Below, piece by piece: positions 17,442-25,265 of a DNA stretch of 64,000 nucleotides. The translations under genes and the position numbers were made by a program. The notes beneath the pieces are model-generated. The model saw only the letters and a program-made list of their open reading frames with translations. It was not told the origin of the DNA and did not search any database. Each line of letters starts with the position of its first letter. Position 1 is the stretch's first letter. Source of the stretch: Streptomyces longispororuber. GTDB taxonomy: Bacteria > Actinomycetota > Actinomycetes > Streptomycetales > Streptomycetaceae. The DNA lies in assembly GCF_024448165.1 (NCBI RefSeq), contig NZ_JAMOLN010000009.1, positions 28,180-92,179 on the forward strand. The letters are read 5' to 3'.

Positions 17442-19552
17442 CCGCGCCCGCCGCACCCCCGGCGGACGACGGCCCCGCCACGCCTGCCGCACCCCCGGCG
17501 GACGACGGCCTGGCCGTGCTCTACGACCCGGCGTCCGTCGCGGTCGTGGGCGCCTCCGACAACCCGGAGAAGTGGGGCTACTGGCTGGCCACCGGCGCGC
17601 TGAGCGGTCGTGCGCGGCGCGCCGTCCACCTGGTCAACCACAAAGGGGGCCGGCTGGCGGGCGAGCCGTTCCTGCCCGACCTTGCCGCGCTGTCGGCCCC
17701 GCCCGAGCACGTGGTCGTCGCGGTGCCGCCCCGCCACGTGCGGCCGGTGGTCGCCGAGGGGCTGGCCGCGGGGGCGCGCTGCTTCACCGTCATCACGTCC
17801 GGCGGGGCGGGCGTCACGGAGGAGCGGGCCCTCGCCGAGCTGGTCACCTCGAACGGCGCGCGGCTGCTCGGCCCGAACTGCATGGGCGTCGTCGACACGA
17901 CGAGTCAACTGCGGCTCAGCTGGGGCGACTTCCCGGCGGGCGGGCTCGGCCTCGTCTCGCAGAGCGGGAACCTGGCGCTGGAGATCGGCCGGCAGCTCGC
18001 CCGCGCGGGCCAGGGCTTCTCCCGGTTCGTCTCGCTGGGCAACCAGCGGGACATCGACGCCGCGGACGCCCTGGAGTCGTTGATCGCGCACGAGCCGACG
18101 AGAGCGATCGCGGCGTACGTGGAGGACTTCCGGGACGGCCGGCGCCTCGCGGGCGTCCTGGCGGCCGCTCACGCCGCGGGCAAGCCGGTCCTGCTGCTGA
18201 CCGTGGGGCGCAGCGCGGCCGCGGGCCGCGCGGCCGCCTCCCACACCGGCGCGCTCGTCAGCCCGCACGCCACGGTCGCCGCGGTGTGCCGGGACGCGGG
18301 GGCGCTGCTCCTCGGATCGGCGGGCGAACTCGTCGACGTCGCCGTGCACTTGATGGCGCTGCGGACCCGTCCGGCCGTCCCGGCCCCGCGCCGGACGGCC
18401 GTCATCGGCGACAGCGGCGGCCAGGGCGCCCTGGCCGCCGACGCGTTCGCCGCGCGCGGACTCGACGTGCCGCCGCTCTCACCGGACACGGTCGCGACCC
18501 TGCGGGAGCGGCTGCCTGCCGGGGCGGGCACGGCCAACCCGGTCGACCTGGCCGGGGCGGGCGAGGCGGACCTCGCCACCTACGCGCGCGTGGCGGGCGG
18601 TCTGCTGCACAGCGGCGACGTGGACGCGGTCGTCCTCACCGGCTACTTCGGTGACTACGCGAGCGCCAACCCGGCCCAGGGCGAGGCCGAGTGCCGGGTC
18701 GCGCACGACCTCGCGGACGCCTCCCTCACCGCCGGCCGCACCCTGGTCGTCCACACGATGGCCCGGGACACCCCGGCCCTGGCCGTCCTGCGCGAGCGCG
18801 GCATCCCGGTCTACGAGCGCATCGAGCAGGCGGTGTCGGCCCTCGCGGCCGCGGCCCAGACGGCCGCCGCCGCCCCCCGGCCGCCGGACCGGCACACCGC
18901 GCCCCCGGCGGCGTACACGCTCGGCGACGGCGGCTACGAGAGCGTCCGCGAGCTGCTCGCCTCCTACGGACTGGCCTTCCCCGCGGCCGAGTTCGTGACG
19001 GACGCGGACGCGGCCGTCGACGCGGCGCACCGCACGGGCTACCCCTTGGCGCTCAAGGCGATGGGGCTCGCCCACAAGACGGAGGCCGGCGGCGTGGCGC
19101 TCGGGCTCGGCGACGCGGGGGCCCTGCGCGCCGCGTTCGCCCGGATGCGCGCGGCCACGGGCGCGACCCGTTACGCGGTCGAGGCGATGGTCACGCCCCC
19201 GTACGCGCGTGAGCTCATCGTCGGTGTGCGGCGGGACGCCTCGTTCGGGCCGGTCGTGCTGGTCGGCGCGGGCGGGGTCACCGCCGAGCTGCACGCCGAC
19301 ACGACGCTCGCGCTCGCCCCGCTCTCCCCGGCACGCGCGCGTGCGCTGCTGTTGGAGCTGCGGCACGCGCCGCTGCTCACCGGATGGCGCGGCGCTCCCG
19401 CGGTGCACCTGGAGGCGGCCGCCGCCGCGGTGTGCGCGGTGGCCAGGGCGGCCGCGGACCATCCCGAACTGGCCGAGCTCGAGGTCAATCCGCTGCTGGT
19501 GCATCCGGGCGGGGCGATCGCCCTGGACGCGCACGCGGTGCCAGTGCGGTGA
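17438..19552 (+). CDS. ADP-forming acyl-CoA ligase (acetate--CoA ligase family)
   Basis: 704 residues; GTG 17438 overlaps the previous stop (GTGA). Fused alpha and beta halves: CoA-binding domain (VAVVGASDNPEKWGYW, LVSQSGNLALEIG), ligase-CoA region with phospho-His in SHTGALV, then an ATP-grasp domain (YPLALKAMGLAHKTEAGGV, LIVGVRRDASFGPVVLVGAGG, ELEVNPLLV). Such NDP-forming ligases interconvert acyl-CoA and acid plus ATP. The N-terminus has a 12-residue in-frame duplication encoded by two perfect 25-bp copies. Its 3' end overlaps the convergent XRE gene by 68 bp. Confidence 0.9.
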   Translation: MTAPAAPPADDGPATPAAPPADDGLAVLYDPASVAVVGASDNPEKWGYWLATGALSGRARRAVHLVNHKGGRLAGEPFLPDLAALSAPPEHVVVAVPPRHVRPVVAEGLAAGARCFTVITSGGAGVTEERALAELVTSNGARLLGPNCMGVVDTTSQLRLSWGDFPAGGLGLVSQSGNLALEIGRQLARAGQGFSRFVSLGNQRDIDAADALESLIAHEPTRAIAAYVEDFRDGRRLAGVLAAAHAAGKPVLLLTVGRSAAAGRAAASHTGALVSPHATVAAVCRDAGALLLGSAGELVDVAVHLMALRTRPAVPAPRRTAVIGDSGGQGALAADAFAARGLDVPPLSPDTVATLRERLPAGAGTANPVDLAGAGEADLATYARVAGGLLHSGDVDAVVLTGYFGDYASANPAQGEAECRVAHDLADASLTAGRTLVVHTMARDTPALAVLRERGIPVYERIEQAVSALAAAAQTAAAAPRPPDRHTAPPAAYTLGDGGYESVRELLASYGLAFPAAEFVTDADAAVDAAHRTGYPLALKAMGLAHKTEAGGVALGLGDAGALRAAFARMRAATGATRYAVEAMVTPPYARELIVGVRRDASFGPVVLVGAGGVTAELHADTTLALAPLSPARARALLLELRHAPLLTGWRGAPAVHLEAAAAAVCAVARAAADHPELAELEVNPLLVHPGGAIALDAHAVPVR
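17450..17510 (+). repeat. 25-bp direct repeat inside the ligase gene (period 36 bp)
   Basis: Copies 17450-17474 and 17486-17510 are identical and encode the repeated peptide APPADDG. The Ala/Pro/Asp-rich N-terminal extension is likely disordered; the duplication keeps frame and probably arose by slippage. Confidence 0.75.
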
Positions 19553-20327
19553 GGCGTTCCGCGGTCTCCTCGTCGAGCGGCAGGAAGGCCTCCAGGCGCA
19601 GTTCGGCGAGAGTCACGTCCACCGCGGTGCCGAAGTGCGTGAGCGTGCTCAGCAGGCGCAGTTCGCCGACCTGCGACCGCAGCCGCAGCGGCACCGCGAA
19701 GCCGAGGTAGTCCGGTCCGGCCCGCAGCGGCCGGCCCGGCACCAACTTCTGCAGCTCCGCGAGGAGTTGGGCCGTGCGCGGATGCGGATTGCGGGCGGCC
19801 TGGTCGCGCAGCGAGTCGACGACGTGCCAGCCCCACTCCTCCAGGTTCCCGATGCGCGGCGCGAGCCCGCGGGGATGCAGCAGCACGCGCGCGACGTTCA
19901 GCGGCTCCGCCAGCAGCCGCGCGTCGGCCCCGGCGATCAGCGCGTGGAAGGCGTCGTTGGCGGCGACGAGGTCGGCGCCCCGGTCGATGATGACGGCCGG
20001 ATACGGATGGTGCGCCTTCATGACGCGTTCCAGAGCCGTGCGGACCGGCGCCAGATGCGGGTCCTCGAAACGCGTCTCCTTGTAGGCGGGCGCGTAACCG
20101 GCCGCAAGAAGAAGGGCGTTGCGCTCCCTGAGGGGGACGTCCAGCGCCTCGGCGAGGCGGACGACCATCCCGCGTCCGGGCGCCGAGCGGCCGCTCTCGA
20201 TGAAGCTCAGATGACGTTGCGTGGTGCCCGCGCGCGTGGCCAGCTCCAGCTGGCTGTACCGTCGCCGCGCCCGCCATGCGCGTACGGCTCCGCCGAGTTC
20301 CGCCCGTCGCGTCGTGTCCGTGGTCAC
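19485..20327 (-). CDS. XRE-family regulator with MmyB-like ligand-binding domain
   Basis: 280 residues from GTG 20327. Helix-turn-helix at the N-terminus (RRYSQLELATRAGTTQRHLSFIESGRS), followed by a MmyB-type domain (YPAVIIDRGADLVAANDAFHALIAG, VARVLLHPRGLAPRIGNLEEW). Proteins of this type often repress a divergent gene encoding a small oxidoreductase or SnoaL-like protein; here that is the gene at 20459. The longer frame to 20681 overlaps the divergent gene and is not used. The 3' end overlaps the acyl-CoA ligase. Confidence 0.9.
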   Translation of the reverse strand: MTTDTTRRAELGGAVRAWRARRRYSQLELATRAGTTQRHLSFIESGRSAPGRGMVVRLAEALDVPLRERNALLLAAGYAPAYKETRFEDPHLAPVRTALERVMKAHHPYPAVIIDRGADLVAANDAFHALIAGADARLLAEPLNVARVLLHPRGLAPRIGNLEEWGWHVVDSLRDQAARNPHPRTAQLLAELQKLVPGRPLRAGPDYLGFAVPLRLRSQVGELRLLSTLTHFGTAVDVTLAELRLEAFLPLDEETAERLTALAPRARPGRSPRPDAPAAD

Positions 20328-20363
20328 CGGCCCGTGTCTACACCCCCGGGCTCCCGATCGGCC

Positions 20364-20379
20364 ATTCCCCAGGGGGAAT
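20364..20379. promoter_or_regulatory. Perfect 16-bp palindrome, probable XRE operator
   Basis: ATTCCCC-AG-GGGGAAT lies in the 131-bp divergent region between the XRE regulator and the SnoaL-like gene. A perfect 7-bp-arm palindrome next to an XRE gene is the expected autoregulatory operator. Confidence 0.6.
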
Positions 20380-20420
20380 TGAGGCCATGCCGGGCCGGGC
20401 GGCACAGTCCTGCCGTACCC

Positions 20421-20450
20421 ACCCGACCGAGCCCGACCGAGCCCGACCAA
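20421..20450. repeat. Three 10-bp tandem units before the SnoaL-like gene
   Basis: Three near-identical CCCGACCGA-type decamers end directly before the AAGGAG ribosome-binding site. They place repeated sequence in the 5' leader; function unknown. Confidence 0.55.
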
Positions 20451-20458
20451 GGAGAACC

Positions 20459-20884
20459 ATGACGCACATCGACGCGCGGGACCTGGCCGACCGCTACGCC
20501 GCCGTCTGGAACGAGGCCGACCCCGACCTGCGCCGCAAGGCCGTGCAGGACCTGTGGGCGCCGGACGGGGTCCATGTGCTCCAGCCGCCGCAGGAGATGC
20601 GCGCGGAGGCGCTGCGGCTCGGCTTCGCGGACGCGGCCCTCGTGGCGCGCGGCCACGACGAGCTGGAGGCCCGGGTGGCACGCTCCTACGAGGAGTTCGT
20701 GGCGACGGGAGAGTTCACGTTCCGGGCCGCAGGGGACTCCTCGGCGGCGCTGGAGGACGTCGTCACGTTCCGCTGGGAGGCGGTCGCCGTGGAGTCCGGT
20801 GAGGCCGCCGGCGGCGGCCTCGAGTTCGTGACCGTGGGCGAGGACGGCCGGATCATCCGCGACTACCAGTTCCCGGCGCTGTGA
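20459..20884 (+). CDS. SnoaL-like / NTF2-fold protein
   Basis: 141 residues from ATG 20459 behind AAGGAGAACC. The cone-shaped NTF2 pattern is visible: ARDLADRYAAVWNEADPDLRRKAVQDLWAPDGVHV at the N-terminus, and the strands FRWEAVAVES and LEFVTVGEDGRIIRDYQF at the end. Members include cyclases, isomerases and proteins of unknown role; no catalytic residue can be assigned. Divergent from the XRE/MmyB regulator that probably controls it. Its last 32 bp overlap the convergent permease gene. Confidence 0.87.
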   Translation: MTHIDARDLADRYAAVWNEADPDLRRKAVQDLWAPDGVHVLQPPQEMRAEALRLGFADAALVARGHDELEARVARSYEEFVATGEFTFRAAGDSSAALEDVVTFRWEAVAVESGEAAGGGLEFVTVGEDGRIIRDYQFPAL

Positions 20885-22442
20885 CGTCGGCGCGCGAGCG
20901 GCGCCGCGCCCCCGCCCCGCACGCGTAGAAGACCAGCCCGATGCCGATGAACAGGGCGAGCGGCAGCACCTGGCTGAGGGTGTACTGGAGCCGCTCGCCC
21001 GCGAACGAGGCGGGCAGCGAGTCCGCCGCGCTGCCCGCCGTGCCGAACCAGCCGACGCCGAAGCCGGGCCAGATCAGCACGATCACGGTGAACGCCACGA
21101 ACCCGGTGGCCAGCAGGCTGACGATCCGGGCGCCGGTCAGGCCGCCGGGGACGGCGTAGGGGCGCGGCTGGTCCGGGTACGTGCGGCGCAGCACGGCGAG
21201 GCTCGGGAACGTGATGACGTACGAGATGAAGGTGGTGCAGATCGTCAGGCCGAGGCCGGCCGCGAAGTACTTCTCGCCGTTGCCGCCGGTGAGGTTGAGG
21301 GCGACGACGAAGAGGATCGAGGCGAGCACCGCGGACAGCAGGTTCACCCGCACCGGGGTGCCGTGCTTCTCCGAGATGCGTCCGAGCCACGCCGGGCCCG
21401 CCCCGTCCGCGCAGGCCACGGCCTGGGCGCGGTGGGCGCCCATCGCCCAGGTGACGCCGGAGGTGAGCAGGCCGATGATCAGCCCTGCCGCGGCGACGCC
21501 GCCGAACACGGAGCCGAGGCCGGTGAGGGTGACCGTGCCGTCCGCCGCGACGGACCCTCCGTAGACGGTGAACACGGCCTTGCAGGCGTCGATGAAGCCG
21601 CCGAGGCTGCCGATCTCCTGGCTGGGCAGCACGAAGAGGATGCCGAGGATCGGGCCGCCGTACAGGAGCACGGCCGCGACGCCCGAGCGCAGGATGGACA
21701 GCGGGATGTCGCGGCGCGGGTTCTTCATCTCCTCGGCGGCGGAGCTGGGCAGTTCGAAGCCCACGTAGTTGAAGATCAGGACGGGGACCAGGGCGACGAA
21801 GCCCGCGTACGTGGGCGCGAACTCGCCCGCGGGCAGGGCGTGCACGCCGTGCTCGGCGGCGAAGACGACGACGGACACGAGGAAGAAGCCGAGCAGCACG
21901 ATGCGGGCGACGGCGCCCGCGATGGGCACCCACTTGCCGATGCGCACGGACTGCACGACGGCGAGCGCGCCGCCCCAGATGAAGACGAGTCCGGCGAGGT
22001 ACTTCCACGCGCCGGGCAGCGGCGTGAAGAACTCCTCCCAGGTGGTGAGGGCGATGATGCAGAGGCTGCCACCCACCCAGACCGGGTTGGAGATCCAGTA
22101 GAGGAGCTGGTTGACGCCTGCGACGAGCCGTCCGAAGGCGAGCCGGGTCCACACGTAGGGGCCGCCCTGCACGGGGAAGGCGGAGCCGAGTTCGGCGACG
22201 AGCAGCCCGTAGGGCAGGAAGAAGACGAGGGCAAGGATCGCCATCCACGTCAGGCCCTCGGGGCCCTGCGCGGCGACGGAGCCGATGGTGTCGAGGCCGA
22301 CGAGGGTGCAGATGAGGAAGAACAGCACGTCGAGGCGGTGCAGGTCCTTGCGCAGCCGGGAGCGCTGCTCGCCCCATCCTTCCGAGAGGTCGGGGGCGCC
22401 CGCGGCGGGCGGGGTCGGGGGTACGGGCGGCGCTTGGGTCAC
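20853..22442 (-). CDS. APC-family amino acid permease
   Basis: 529 residues from GTG 22442, with AGGAG 7 nt upstream. Twelve or so hydrophobic segments begin at LDVLFFLICTLVGLDTIGSV; the first helix has the glycine-containing unwound region typical of APC transporters, and FNYVGFELPSSAAEEMKNP is the conserved helix-6/7 region. It should import an amino acid or related amine using the proton gradient. Between its start and the TetR gene lies one ACTGA-N8-TCAGT operator identical in arms to those at the acyl-CoA dehydrogenase promoter, so uptake and catabolism are probably co-regulated. Confidence 0.92.
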   Translation of the reverse strand: MTQAPPVPPTPPAAGAPDLSEGWGEQRSRLRKDLHRLDVLFFLICTLVGLDTIGSVAAQGPEGLTWMAILALVFFLPYGLLVAELGSAFPVQGGPYVWTRLAFGRLVAGVNQLLYWISNPVWVGGSLCIIALTTWEEFFTPLPGAWKYLAGLVFIWGGALAVVQSVRIGKWVPIAGAVARIVLLGFFLVSVVVFAAEHGVHALPAGEFAPTYAGFVALVPVLIFNYVGFELPSSAAEEMKNPRRDIPLSILRSGVAAVLLYGGPILGILFVLPSQEIGSLGGFIDACKAVFTVYGGSVAADGTVTLTGLGSVFGGVAAAGLIIGLLTSGVTWAMGAHRAQAVACADGAGPAWLGRISEKHGTPVRVNLLSAVLASILFVVALNLTGGNGEKYFAAGLGLTICTTFISYVITFPSLAVLRRTYPDQPRPYAVPGGLTGARIVSLLATGFVAFTVIVLIWPGFGVGWFGTAGSAADSLPASFAGERLQYTLSQVLPLALFIGIGLVFYACGAGARRRSRADVTAPGTGSRG

Positions 22443-22517
22443 GGCGTGCTCCTGGCGGCGACAGGACTGCTCCGGCGGGGACGACCCCTCCACCGAGTCG
22501 CCGGACCGAGGTTATTG

Positions 22518-22535
22518 ACTGAACGGCCAGTCAGT
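22518..22535. promoter_or_regulatory. Operator copy C, ACTGA-N8-TCAGT
   Basis: Perfect arms with the same 8-bp spacer as the sites at 13347 and 13402. It lies 76 bp upstream of the permease start and about 160 bp upstream of the TetR gene. The 253-bp region otherwise shows only TAGGGT at 22685-22690, 6 nt before the TetR GTG, suggesting a leaderless tetR mRNA. Confidence 0.7.
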
Positions 22536-22696
22536 AGAGAGGAATGGAAGGGACTGTGGCGCGTGCGTCGAGAAGGTGTCAAGGGGCGTGCACGAAGCAG
22601 ACTCGGCCGGCCCGCCGAGCAGCACGACGCGGCACGGCGCGGCACCGGGCGGCGGCCAGGCTGCCGGGTGCGGACGGGAACAACTAGGGTTGCGGC

Positions 22697-23317
22697 GTGA
22701 CCAGAGTCCGGTTGAGCGTGGCCGAGCGGCGCGAGGAGCTGCTGCGGGCCGCCATCGAGCAGATCGAGGCGCGCGGTGTCGCCGCCGTGCGCATCTCCGA
22801 CGTCGCATCGGCGCTCGGGGTGAGCAACGCGCTGGTGCTGTACCACTTCTCGACGAAGGAGAAGCTCGTCGCCGCGGCGTTCACGTACGCGGCCGAGGAC
22901 GACCTGGCCCATCTGCGCAAGCTGCTCGGCCGCCGCACGACGGCCCTGAAGCGGCTGCGGGCGGCGGTGCGCTGGTACGCCCCGACGGGTCAGGCCAAGG
23001 GGTGGCGGCTGTGGATCGAGGGCTGGGCCGCGTCGCTGCGCGAGCCCGCGCTGCGGGAGGTGACGTGCGACCTCGACAAGCGGTGGAAGGCCGCGCTCGC
23101 CGAGGTCGTCGCGGAGGGGGTGGCGGCGGGCGAGTTCAGCTGTCCCGACCCGACGGCGGCGGCGCTGCGCCTCACCGCGCTGCTCGACGGCCTCGCGGTG
23201 CAGATGACGACGTACGACGGCGCGGTGTCACGGGCCCGCACCCAGGAGTGGGTGGACGAGGCTCTCGCCCGTGAACTGGGCCTGGAGCGGGCGGAGTTGA
23301 CGGGGACGGGCAAGTAG
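22697..23317 (+). CDS. TetR-family transcriptional regulator
   Basis: 206 residues from GTG 22697. The N-terminal helix-turn-helix is AAIEQIEARGVAAVRISDVASALGVSNALVLYHFSTKEKLVAAAF; the C-terminus (WRLWIEGWAASLREPALREV, AALRLTALLDGLAVQMTTYD) matches the BetI/TetR_C-6 style ligand domain. It is the best candidate to bind the three ACTGA-N8-TCAGT sites controlling the permease and the catabolic operon. A leaderless transcript is possible from TAGGGT just upstream. Confidence 0.93.
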   Translation: MTRVRLSVAERREELLRAAIEQIEARGVAAVRISDVASALGVSNALVLYHFSTKEKLVAAAFTYAAEDDLAHLRKLLGRRTTALKRLRAAVRWYAPTGQAKGWRLWIEGWAASLREPALREVTCDLDKRWKAALAEVVAEGVAAGEFSCPDPTAAALRLTALLDGLAVQMTTYDGAVSRARTQEWVDEALARELGLERAELTGTGK

Positions 23318-23357
23318 CCGGACACGCGGCGCCACGGGCCCGCCCCCGCGGCGCCGG

Positions 23358-23450
23358 TCAGTTCGGCTCGTACACCGCCGTGACGGTCACCTCAGCTCGC
23401 AGACCGCCGTGGCGTCAGTTCAGCTCGTACACCGCCGTGACGCTCACCTC
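23358..23450. repeat. Degenerate triple repeat at the 3' end of the SIMPL gene
   Basis: A 36-bp unit at 23415-23450, which is the coding end of the SIMPL gene, is repeated at 23358-23393 with 34 of 36 bases identical, and a shorter copy (23392-23414, about 20 of 23) sits between. The outer copy even keeps a stop codon (reads VYEPN-stop on the minus strand). Confidence 0.75.
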
Positions 23451-24170
23451 GTCCTCGATCTCGCCCGGCGCCACCGGGACCTTCCCCGCCGACTCGTCGA
23501 AGGCGACGGCCGGGACCGGCACCGGGCGCGGCCGGCCGCCGGCGCTCTCGTCGAGCGAGACCAGCCGGCCGAGCCGGTGACCGCTCAGCCGGGCGTACTG
23601 GACGGCCTTGTCGTGGGCGTCGGCGTGTGCCGCCGCGCGGGCGTCGGCGCGCAGGGCGGCCGGGTCGGCGACGTCGAAGACGATCCCGTGGATCCGGCCC
23701 GCGTCACCGGTCGCGTCGACCACGGCCTGGATGACGGCACCGGTCCGCCCCAGGTCACGGACCTTCACGGAGAACGTCTGCCCGGCCTGGTAGCCGGTGA
23801 CCTTCGGCGCGGCGTCCGGCTCGGACCCGGTCGTGTACACCGGGGACAGGGAGAGGCTCTCGGTGCGCACGTCCCGGTCGGCGACCCCGGCCGCGCGCAC
23901 GGCGGCGAGCAGCGCGTTCGCCGCGGTGTTCTGGGCGGCGAGCGCCGCCTTCGAGGTGGCCCCGGTCACCTCGACGCCCGCCGTGACGACGGCCGTGTCG
24001 GGTGCGGCGCTCGCCCGGCCCTCGCCGGTGACGGTGACGGTCGCGGGCCGGGGCGCCACGGCCGCGGTCGCGGGAGGGGCGCCCTGCGCGGCGACGGCGG
24101 GTACCGCGGGCAGTCCGACGGCGAGCAGGGCCGCGGCGAGCGCGGCGCGGTGGCGGATGCGTACAGGCAT
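23415..24170 (-). CDS. Secreted SIMPL (DUF541) domain protein
   Basis: 251 residues from ATG 24170, with AAGGA upstream. A Sec signal peptide is clear (RIRHRAALAAALLAVGLPAVPAVAAQG), followed by one SIMPL/DUF541 domain: TVTVTGEGRASAAPDTAVVTAGVEV at the start and EDEVSVTAVYELN at the end. DUF541 proteins are periplasmic or exported, oligomeric, and of poorly known role in stress resistance. The gene is flanked downstream by repeats of its own last codons. The longer frame to 24257 lacks a ribosome-binding site. Confidence 0.9.
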   Translation of the reverse strand: MPVRIRHRAALAAALLAVGLPAVPAVAAQGAPPATAAVAPRPATVTVTGEGRASAAPDTAVVTAGVEVTGATSKAALAAQNTAANALLAAVRAAGVADRDVRTESLSLSPVYTTGSEPDAAPKVTGYQAGQTFSVKVRDLGRTGAVIQAVVDATGDAGRIHGIVFDVADPAALRADARAAAHADAHDKAVQYARLSGHRLGRLVSLDESAGGRPRPVPVPAVAFDESAGKVPVAPGEIEDEVSVTAVYELN

Positions 24171-24303
24171 GGGATCGGGGTCCTTCCCGGTCGGCCCCGC
24201 CGGACGGCGGGCAGCCGACATCCCAGCACCCGGACGGCGCGCCGCCGCCCACGCCACTCCGGCCGGTCACCTCACCGGCGCACGGACGGCCCGGACGCGC
24301 CGT

Positions 24304-25143
24304 TCAGGAGGCGGACTCCAGATGCGCCTTGACGAGATGCGCCTTGATGAGGTGCGGGTCCACGAAGCCCTTGGCCTCGACCCGGTCCCCGGAGGACTCA
24401 CCGCGCAGCCGCCGTCCGATCCACGGCACCAGGAACTCCCGGGCCCAGTGGATGTCGTCGCGCCGCACTTCGAAGGTGCCGCGCGGCGGCAGCGGGGGCC
24501 AGGCCTGCTCCGGGTCGGCGGGCACGTCGATGCCGAGTGCCTGGCCGGCGCGGAGCGCGACGCGGGTGTGCCCCTCGGCCGAGAGGTGGAGCCGGTCGTC
24601 GTCCCAGGCCCTGCGGTCCTGGATGGACTTGAGGGACCACAGGTCGAGCATCGCGCACCCGTGCCGGTCGGCGATCGCGCGCACGTGCATGTTGTACGTG
24701 GCGATCTTGCCGCGCAGGTGCTTGAGGACGGCCACGTCGCGGGTGTCGAAGCCGGTGGCGACCATGACGGTCCCGGCGGCCTCGGAGAGCCGGACCACGG
24801 CCTTCTCGAAGCGCTCGGCCACGTCGTCCGGGTCGGTGCCGGGGCGGATGATGTCGTTGCCGCCGGCCACGAGGGTCACCAGGTCCGGGGCGAGTTCGAT
24901 CGCGCGCGGGAGCTGGTCCTCGACGATCTGGTCGATGAGCTTGCCGCGCACGGCGAGGTTCGCGTACTGGAAGGTGTCCTCGGGCACGCGGTCGTCCAGG
25001 AGGACGGCGAGCCGGTCGGCCCACCCCACGAAGCTGCCGTCGGGTCCGGGGTCCCCGACGCCTTCGGTGAAGCTGTCCCCCACCGCCGCGTAGGACCGAA
25101 TCGTGCCGCCGCTGAGTGATCTCGATTCGTTTGCCACGACCAC
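24304..25143 (-). CDS. SGNH/GDSL hydrolase
   Basis: Up to 279 residues from GTG 25143; a third-codon GTG at 25137 is an equally possible start. SGNH blocks: block I YAAVGDSFTEGVGD (nucleophile Ser), block III GGNDIIRP, block V DRLHLSAEGH (Asp and His). No signal peptide is seen, so the esterase probably acts in the cytoplasm. The C-terminus carries a short tandem of KAHL repeats from a 15-bp duplication. Substrate unknown; this is a common Streptomyces paralogous family. Confidence 0.88.
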   Translation of the reverse strand: MVVANESRSLSGGTIRSYAAVGDSFTEGVGDPGPDGSFVGWADRLAVLLDDRVPEDTFQYANLAVRGKLIDQIVEDQLPRAIELAPDLVTLVAGGNDIIRPGTDPDDVAERFEKAVVRLSEAAGTVMVATGFDTRDVAVLKHLRGKIATYNMHVRAIADRHGCAMLDLWSLKSIQDRRAWDDDRLHLSAEGHTRVALRAGQALGIDVPADPEQAWPPLPPRGTFEVRRDDIHWAREFLVPWIGRRLRGESSGDRVEAKGFVDPHLIKAHLVKAHLESAS

Positions 25144-25211
25144 ACATCTTTCACCCTGGGATGTGACCTACGCGACCGTAACCAGGGGTTGACGAGTGGT
25201 GACAAAGCCCA

Positions 25212-25242
25212 CTCGGCACCCGGGGAATAACCGGGTGCCGAG
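25212..25242 (-). terminator. Terminator hairpin after the M23 peptidase gene
   Basis: Perfect 12-bp stem (CTCGGCACCCGG) with a 7-nt loop, 23 bp past the stop codon of the peptidase. No U-tract, as is usual in Streptomyces. Confidence 0.75.
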
Positions 25243-25265
25243 CGATCACAGCAGTTCGGGCGAGG

